Source of the DNA: Azospirillum oleiclasticum
GTDB taxonomy: Bacteria > Pseudomonadota > Alphaproteobacteria > Azospirillales > Azospirillaceae
DNA: 64,000 nucleotides
NCBI RefSeq assembly: GCF_013423485.1
Contig: NZ_JABFFR010000001.1
Span: 124,001 to 188,000, forward strand
Direction: 5' to 3'
A program made the translations under genes and the position numbers. The notes beneath the pieces are model-generated. The model was not told the DNA's origin. It was given only the letters and a program-made list of their open reading frames with translations, and did not search any database. Shown one piece after another: positions 58,810-64,000 of the stretch (its first letter is position 1; the number at the start of each line of letters is the position of its first letter).

Positions 58810-61794
58810 ATGGACATCGTGTGCTTCGGTCAGCAGAACTGGAACATCTGCTGGACCGCGAAGCAGCAGTTGATGACCCGGCTGGCGGAGCGGGGTCATC
58901 GGGTGCTCTATGTCGATCCGATGCCGGCCGAACCGGAAGACGCCGAACGCCTCGCCCGATCGCCCGAATACGGGGTCCCCGGCCTGCGCCGCATCGGCCC
59001 GCGCGACCTCTGGGTCTACAGCTACCTGCACGTTCCGGGGCTGCGCTGGCGGCTCAACCGCATGCGCTTCCACCGCATGGCGCCGCGGGTTCTGGGGGAG
59101 ATCGGCTTCCGAGCTCCGGTCGGGCTGTGCCTGCACCCGATGCAGCTTCCCGTCATGGAACGGTCGGGCTGCCGGGCCTGGGTCTATTACGCCGTCGACG
59201 AATACACCGCCTATGGCGAGACGCCGGAGTGGGAGCGCCGCATCATCCGCGATCAGGAGAACAGCATCCTGGAGCGGGCGGAGCTGGTGCTGGCGGTCTC
59301 CCCACGCCTGCACGAGCGCTTCGCCAGGACCAACCCGGAAAGCCATTTGCTGGAGAACGGGTCCGACGCCGAGCACTACCATCCCGACCGCCTCGACCGC
59401 ATCGCCGTGCACCCCGCCATGGCGGACCTCTCCGGGCCGGTGGTCGGGCTGTTCGGGCAGATCGACGACCGCATCGACCAGGATCTCGTGATCGAGTTGG
59501 CGCGCCGCCACGGCGATTGGACCTTCGCCATGGCCGGTCGCGTCCGCGGCATCGATCCGGCGCGGCTGCAGGCGGAACCGAACATCCGGCTGCTCGGCTT
59601 CCAGCCCTACGAGGTGCTGCCGAACTTTGCCAAGGCGGTGGATGTCTGGTGGCTGCCCTATGTGCAGAGCGAGCTGACCAACGCCTGCAACCCGCTGAAG
59701 CTGTTCGAGTATCTGGCGACCGGCAAGCCGGTGGTGGCGACCCCGCTGGACGGCATCCGCAGCACCCGCGACTATGTGGACCTCGCCAGCGGTGTCGATG
59801 GCTTCGACGCCGCGCTGACCGCAGCCATCGCCGACCCGGCGAAGGGCAGGGGGGAGCGGCTGGCCGCCACCGCCGCCAACGACTGGTACGACCGTGTCGA
59901 CCGGCTGGAGGCCTTTCTGGAGCGCGCGGTCGGGATCGCGGCGGCCCGCGGCCGGCCGGAGGCGCGCGCCCTGGTGCCGGCCCGACGCATGGCCGCGCGC
60001 TCCCGCCGGCTGCCCTACATCTCCGAGCATGGCCTGCCGCGGGAGCCCTATGTCGGCCGCGTCCAGCGCGTGGCGCGGCTCGGCACCGGAGCGCTGGGCA
60101 AGACGTGGTACGCGGCGCGGCTTGCGGCCCGCGCCGTGTCGGGCGATCCGGCGCCGGTGCGCAACATCCTGGTCGTCCGCCACGGCTTTCTCGGCGACTT
60201 CGTGGTGATGATGCCGGCGCTGGCGCATCTGCGCCGGCGATATCCGGAGGCGCGGATCGTGCTGGGCGTGCAGCACGACATGACCAGCGCGCCGCTTTTC
60301 GACGGCAATCCCTACGTCGATGAGGTCATCGGCATCGACTTCCTCAAGCACAAGGGCAGCCGGGCCGCGCAGCTCCGCGGGATGGCCGGACTGTTCGCCC
60401 GCGGCTTCGATCTGGTGATCGCCGGCGGTGAGCCGAACGCGCTGCCGGAAGGGCACCAGACCGGGGCGCCGCGTTACTACGGTCTCTACGACGGCTATCC
60501 GGACCAGGAGCTCCAGGGTCGCCTGATGACCCGCGACGGCTTCCGCCACGAGGCCGACAACAACCTGGCGCTGGTCGAGGCGATCACCGGCGTCCCGGCG
60601 ACGGAGGAACAGAGGGCGCCGGTCCTGCCGCTGCCCGAGCCTGTCATCGCCGAGCGCGCCGCCGTGATCGGGAGCGCGCTCGACCTGCCCGTCGGCGGGC
60701 GGGTGCTGACGATCCATCCCGGCTCCAAGCGCGCCAGCCGCCGCTGGCCTCTGGAGCGATTGGCGGAGGTCGCCACGCGCCTGCTCACCCGCATGGACGA
60801 CCTGACCGTCGTCCTGACCGGTGGTGGCGGCGAGAAGGAGCTGACCGGCACCATCCTCGCCGGCATTCCGGACGGGCTGCGGGGCCGCGTGCGCGACGCC
60901 GCCGGGGCGACGGACCTGCTGGGGCTGGTGGCGGTGCTCGACCGGTCCGCGGCGTTGCTCAGCAACGACACCGGCGTCATGCATCTCGGCCGGTCCCGCG
61001 GCACGCCGCTGGTGGCCCTCCTGGGGCCGGAAAACGACAAGCTGTGGGGACCGCACCCGCTGGGGCCAGGGCCGGCCATCGCGCTGCGCCGGATCGTCCC
61101 CTGCGCCCCCTGCCAGCTCGACCGCTGCGGCCCGCATTATTGCATGCGCGGCCTGACGGTGGACGAGGTGGAGGCCGCGGTCCTTTCGATGATCGGGACG
61201 GGGCGGCCCGCCGACGGCCGGCTGGTGCCGCTGGATGCCCGCCGTCGCCGTGCCGGTTGGAAGGCGCTGGCGACGGAAGGCTATGCCTTGCCGCTGGTGA
61301 CGGTTCTCGCCCGCGCGGACAGCGGGCGAAGCCTCGCCGCGACGCTGGATGCCGTTCTTCCGGTGGTGGAGCGCCAGAGTTACCCGAACATCGAGATCCT
61401 GGGGGTGGGCGGTCCGGCCGACGCCGGCTGGAGCGATGGGCGCGATCCCGTCCGTCGGCGGGCTCTTCCCATCCGCACCGTGATCGTGGAGCCGGGGAAG
61501 GACCCGGCGTCCCGCGCTGCCCCCGCGGCGGCGTGGGGAGAGTTGGTGGCGCCGCTTGAACCGGGGCAGGACTGGCCGTCCGCGCATCTGGCGGTCGCCG
61601 TCGCCGCGGCAACGCGCGCGCCGGAGTTCGAGGTGTTCCGCGACGGCCGCCCGGTGCCCGGCGCGGGGGCGGACACCGCGGCGCTTCCGGGTGCGGTGCT
61701 GCGGCGGCGAAGTCTTCTGTCGGGAAGTGTCGCCGCCTCGGCGGAACTACGGCAGGGTGGTGCCCTGGCGCCGCCGGTCACCGGCGACACATGA
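58810..61794 (+). CDS. Three-module glycosyltransferase (GT4 + GT9 + GT2 remnant)
   Basis: A 994-residue fusion. Residues about 1-385 are a GT4-type retaining glycosyltransferase (FGQIDDRIDQDLVIELA, LGFQPYEVLPNFAKAVDVWWLP, then NPLKLFEYLATGKPVV). About 452-805 is a GT9 heptosyltransferase-type domain (NILVVRHGFLGDFVVMMPAL, TIHPGSKRASRRWPLERL, LSNDTGVMHLG) with a Cys cluster at 765-778. About 830-960 resembles the start of a GT2 fold (LPLVTVLARADSGRSLAATL, RQSYPNIEILGV) but lacks the D-x-D sugar-binding motif. This suggests two active transfer steps plus a non-catalytic tail. ATG 58810 follows GGAGGG. Probable role: lipopolysaccharide or surface glycan assembly in the cytoplasm. Confidence 0.9.
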   Translation: MDIVCFGQQNWNICWTAKQQLMTRLAERGHRVLYVDPMPAEPEDAERLARSPEYGVPGLRRIGPRDLWVYSYLHVPGLRWRLNRMRFHRMAPRVLGEIGFRAPVGLCLHPMQLPVMERSGCRAWVYYAVDEYTAYGETPEWERRIIRDQENSILERAELVLAVSPRLHERFARTNPESHLLENGSDAEHYHPDRLDRIAVHPAMADLSGPVVGLFGQIDDRIDQDLVIELARRHGDWTFAMAGRVRGIDPARLQAEPNIRLLGFQPYEVLPNFAKAVDVWWLPYVQSELTNACNPLKLFEYLATGKPVVATPLDGIRSTRDYVDLASGVDGFDAALTAAIADPAKGRGERLAATAANDWYDRVDRLEAFLERAVGIAAARGRPEARALVPARRMAARSRRLPYISEHGLPREPYVGRVQRVARLGTGALGKTWYAARLAARAVSGDPAPVRNILVVRHGFLGDFVVMMPALAHLRRRYPEARIVLGVQHDMTSAPLFDGNPYVDEVIGIDFLKHKGSRAAQLRGMAGLFARGFDLVIAGGEPNALPEGHQTGAPRYYGLYDGYPDQELQGRLMTRDGFRHEADNNLALVEAITGVPATEEQRAPVLPLPEPVIAERAAVIGSALDLPVGGRVLTIHPGSKRASRRWPLERLAEVATRLLTRMDDLTVVLTGGGGEKELTGTILAGIPDGLRGRVRDAAGATDLLGLVAVLDRSAALLSNDTGVMHLGRSRGTPLVALLGPENDKLWGPHPLGPGPAIALRRIVPCAPCQLDRCGPHYCMRGLTVDEVEAAVLSMIGTGRPADGRLVPLDARRRRAGWKALATEGYALPLVTVLARADSGRSLAATLDAVLPVVERQSYPNIEILGVGGPADAGWSDGRDPVRRRALPIRTVIVEPGKDPASRAAPAAAWGELVAPLEPGQDWPSAHLAVAVAAATRAPEFEVFRDGRPVPGAGADTAALPGAVLRRRSLLSGSVAASAELRQGGALAPPVTGDT

Positions 61795-61933
61795 CCGTGC
61801 GCGCACGCCCACAGGGGGCGGGTTTGGCACGCGTGGACACACCCTGAAGTGCAAGGCGGGGGATGCGCATGGCGCACTTCCGCCGTTTCGTGTGTTGATT
61901 GCGTGCCGGTCCCGTACCCATCGCAATGCCCCC

Positions 61934-61958
61934 AACGGGGAAGCGGGAATTCCCCGTT
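61934..61958. other. Hairpin just upstream of the LuxR-type regulator
   Basis: AACGGGGAA (61934-61942) and TTCCCCGTT (61950-61958) pair perfectly around a 7-nt loop. It ends 21 bp before the AAGGAG ribosome-binding site of the regulator. It may be an operator or a 5'-leader hairpin limiting translation, or mark the end of the glycosyltransferase transcript (no T-run). Confidence 0.5.
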
Positions 61959-61992
61959 TGAACCTTCCGGCAATAACCGAAGGAGTCAGGTG

Positions 61993-62643
61993 TTGCACAA
62001 TCAACCGCCTACCCATCCGGATGCCATTCTCGTCGTGGACGACCATGCGCTCGTCCGTCATGGCCTTGCCCTTGTGATCAAGGCCAATCGCCCGGATATT
62101 GCGGTGCATGAGGCGGGAACCTTGGCTGAAGGTCTGCGCGTGGCCCGATCGGCCGGCAATCTGTCCGCCGTGCTCTACGACCTCACCCTTGCGGACAGCA
62201 GCGGCCTGCCCGGCCTTACCGCGATGATGAAGGCTGTGGGAAGAACACCGGTGATCGTGGTGTCCGGACAGACGGACTCCAACACCATGTCCCAATGCAT
62301 CATGGCGGGTGCCCGCGGCTATCTTCCGAAGGGTAGTCAGGCCGATGTGCTCGATCACGCGCTGGCGCTGGTGCTGGCCGGAGGCATCTACGCCCCCGCC
62401 ATTCCCGCATCCAATGTGGGCGATCCTCAACCGTACGCCATCCTCGGCGAACTGACCAGCCGCCAGCGCGATGTCCTCCGCCTGTTGATGGCGGGTCGAT
62501 CCAACAAGGAGATCGCACGCGCCCTCGGCGTGCTGGAAGGCACCATCAAGGTGCACCTGCGCTCCATCATGATGAAGCTGAAGGTGCGCAACCGCACCCA
62601 TCTGGCCATCGTGGCCGCGCAGGCCGGGGTGAGCGCCGACTGA
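61993..62643 (+). CDS. LuxR/NarL-type response regulator
   Basis: A 216-residue two-component response regulator. The receiver domain has the acidic pair Asp16-Asp17 (VVDDHALVRHG), phospho-acceptor Asp63 (LYDLTLADS) and Lys113 (GYLPKGS). The C-terminal LuxR helix-turn-helix reads LTSRQRDVLRLLMAGRSNKE, then LGVLEGTIKVHLRSIMMKLK. No ATG fits the start. TTG 61993 sits seven bases after AAGGAG; GTG 61990 is the alternative with four-base spacing. No sensor kinase is adjacent, so it is an orphan regulator. Targets are unknown. Confidence 0.93.
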   Translation: MHNQPPTHPDAILVVDDHALVRHGLALVIKANRPDIAVHEAGTLAEGLRVARSAGNLSAVLYDLTLADSSGLPGLTAMMKAVGRTPVIVVSGQTDSNTMSQCIMAGARGYLPKGSQADVLDHALALVLAGGIYAPAIPASNVGDPQPYAILGELTSRQRDVLRLLMAGRSNKEIARALGVLEGTIKVHLRSIMMKLKVRNRTHLAIVAAQAGVSAD

Positions 62644-62667
62644 CGCCGGCCGCGGCCCGGCAGGAGT

Positions 62668-62856
62668 TCAGCGGTCCTGCTGGTGACCCTGGTGTGTGGT
62701 GTTCTGCTTGATGTTTCCCTGGCGATCCTGCTCGCCGAGGTTTTCCGGGGCGCTCCGGCCCTGCGGGGTGTCATCCGCCGGGGTTTGATGCTTGGCCGAA
62801 TTCGGCCCCTTGTCGCTGCGCCCGGCCGGTGGAACCGGCGGCATCGGCTTGGACAT
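62668..62856 (-). CDS. Small hydrophilic Pro/Gln-rich protein
   Basis: A 62-residue, highly polar protein (MSKPMPPVPPAGRSDKGPNS start, Asn/Gln/His-rich end) with no hydrophobic core, probably disordered. A strong GGAAGGAAA ribosome-binding site before ATG 62856 supports it as real. I do not recognise a family. It converges with the response regulator gene. Confidence 0.6.
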   Translation of the reverse strand: MSKPMPPVPPAGRSDKGPNSAKHQTPADDTPQGRSAPENLGEQDRQGNIKQNTTHQGHQQDR

Positions 62857-62953
62857 GATGAATTTCCTTCCTGGTCATCCCGTTCCATCGAGCCCCGAAA
62901 ACAGGGGGATCACCGGCGGAGTTCCGGTTCACCGGCGGGTTGGAGCGGAAGGC

Positions 62954-63493
62954 TCAGCCACCCTCGTCGTCGGTGCTCGCCACAGCCGCGGGCGCGTCCG
63001 GGCGGGCTGCCGGGTCCATGCGACGGGCGGCTTCGCGCCCGGCCTCCTGAATCATCGGACCGAGATTGTGCACGGGACCCCGGGTGACGATCAGGGCGCG
63101 TTGATGGTCGGCCAGGAAGGCGCGCAGCCGCAATTCGACCTCGTTGCCCTCCATCACCATCTCGCCGGTGAAGTAATGGGGCACCAGGCCCAGCGAATAG
63201 CGGGTCATGCCGACCAGCCAGGACACATCGAAGCGATGACCGACCGCGTCGATGTCCTTCTCCAGCGGATGCTTCTCGACCTCCATGTCGCGCACCGCTT
63301 CGCTCTGCCGGCGGATGGCCGTGGCGATCTCGTCCACCACGCGCCGGGAGACCACCTCGGACGTGAAGCCCTGGGTTTCCACAGCATGCGGTACGCGGAT
63401 CGGTTCCACGATGATTTCGGGGCCCGCCATGACCGAGTATCCGAACAGACCCGCAAAGGCCATCGCCGGTATCGCCAGAAGTCCGAAATCCAT
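62954..63493 (-). CDS. Uncharacterised membrane-anchored protein
   Basis: A 179-residue protein with one N-terminal hydrophobic segment (about 4-25, LLAIPAMAFAGLFGYSVMAG), then a soluble helix/strand region (VVDEIATAIRRQSEAVRDM, WLVGMTRYSLGLVPHYFTGEM) and an acidic Ala-rich tail. No known motif is visible. It is on the same strand as the small hydrophilic protein, which starts 97 bases further along. Both could respond to the same signal. Confidence 0.65.
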   Translation of the reverse strand: MDFGLLAIPAMAFAGLFGYSVMAGPEIIVEPIRVPHAVETQGFTSEVVSRRVVDEIATAIRRQSEAVRDMEVEKHPLEKDIDAVGHRFDVSWLVGMTRYSLGLVPHYFTGEMVMEGNEVELRLRAFLADHQRALIVTRGPVHNLGPMIQEAGREAARRMDPAARPDAPAAVASTDDEGG

Positions 63494-63602
63494 GATCGGG
63501 TTTCCTTTGCCGTCACGCGCTGTTGGATTGTATTTCGATGACAGAAACGCGCCGAACGTGCGATAGGGTCCCCGATGCTTGTGGCATTACTCTGAAAGGG
63601 GT

Positions 63603-63624
63603 GGTTCCCATCCATATGGAAACC
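63603..63624. other. Imperfect inverted repeat upstream of the membrane-anchored gene
   Basis: GGTTCCCAT (63603-63611) and ATGGAAACC (63616-63624) pair at 8 of 9 positions around CCAT, 110 bp before the start of the 179-residue gene. Possible operator; low confidence. Confidence 0.35.
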
Positions 63625-63683
63625 GTGACGGGCTCCGGCCCTTACCCCGCCGGGTGAGGCACGCAAGGGCCGTGCCCGGCGCG

Positions 63684-63998
63684 TTACAGGGTGGGTGCGG
63701 TCACGGGCGTGGTGTCGGCGTGGCTGCCGGTGTCGGGCCGGTCGGCGATCGACCGGTGTTCGTGCTGGCCGTCCTCCAGGCTTGCCTTGAGGGCGCAATG
63801 GCCGGTCATGCCGCGGGTGATCAGGGCGGCCCCGGCCAGCCCCATCAGCGCGCCGGACCAGCTGGCCCCCCGGTTGACGCCGGCCGCGGCCAGCGCCAAG
63901 CCGAAGCCGGTGGAGACCACCCGCTCCACGGTGCCGAGGTTCGCCTCGCCGCCGAAGACGCGGTCGTAGGTGTCGTGCAGGGTGTGTTCGATGCTCAT
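63684..63998 (-). CDS. DUF2892-like inner-membrane protein
   Basis: A 104-residue protein with two short hydrophobic segments (about 28-45, VSTGFGLALAAAGVN, and 48-62, SGALMGLAGAALITRG) and the MTGHCALKASL segment typical of DUF2892/YgaP-membrane parts. The C-terminal 25 residues are polar. It starts at 63998, two bases from the window end, so an upstream extension cannot be excluded. Function unknown. Confidence 0.72.
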   Translation of the reverse strand: MSIEHTLHDTYDRVFGGEANLGTVERVVSTGFGLALAAAGVNRGASWSGALMGLAGAALITRGMTGHCALKASLEDGQHEHRSIADRPDTGSHADTTPVTAPTL

Positions 63999-64000
63999 CG

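Overview
This is a chromosomal window of high-GC DNA (roughly 70% by eye) from an alphaproteobacterium. The best guess is Rhodospirillales, Azospirillum-like. The reasons are the smc/dsbA/DUF721/mutY neighbourhood, the tig-clpP-clpX order, the GC-biased codons, many ATGA/GTGA gene overlaps, and a type VI secretion locus carrying a threonine-phosphorylation control module. I see no rRNA, CRISPR array, insertion sequence, integrase or phage block. One tRNA is present, tRNA-Leu with anticodon UAG.

Layout. 1-10 kb is a housekeeping block: smc (cut by the left edge), dsbA, a DciA-like DUF721 gene and a VOC protein on the minus strand; mutY, a vWFA lipoprotein-type gene (DUF1194), malonyl-CoA decarboxylase, tRNA-Leu, trigger factor, clpP and clpX on the plus strand, closed by a strong terminator. 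10-13 kb is an iron region: a DUF2325 gene and bacterioferritin diverge from a Fur-box-like site, followed by a DUF2975 membrane protein.

13-35 kb is a long minus-strand envelope/secretion region. It holds a partial T6SS cluster (tssL, tssM, tagF, vgrG, a DUF4123 adaptor, PAAR, an unknown small protein, FHA protein tagH). Next come a NIDO-domain autotransporter with a lipoprotein hydrolase, an OmpA protein, a periplasmic WD40-caspase, a large membrane-anchored alpha/beta hydrolase and a PpkA-like Ser/Thr kinase. The sheath, baseplate and ClpV genes are not in the window, so they must lie elsewhere. Kinase, TssL N-terminus and FHA protein together look like a phospho-threonine switch for secretion.

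35-42 kb is mixed: a YgiQ radical-SAM protein, a small membrane protein, a fatty-acid desaturase, an XRE regulator coupled to a PhnD-like binding protein without a signal peptide, and a di-haem lipoprotein cytochrome. 42-49 kb is a tightly overlapping oligopeptide-type ABC operon ending in a histidine/phenylalanine ammonia-lyase homologue. That enzyme has Met-Ala-Gly where the family needs Ala-Ser-Gly to build its MIO cofactor, and it is the most unusual gene here. 49-58 kb holds thrC with an M16 peptidase, two acetyltransferases, nudC, a HisN-like phosphatase and a YejA-like binding protein. 58-64 kb holds a degenerate hemerythrin-like protein, a giant three-module glycosyltransferase, a LuxR-type response regulator and small unknown proteins.

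All functional calls come from reading the translated sequence. No database search was run, and start codons were chosen from ribosome-binding sites, overlaps and family N-termini.
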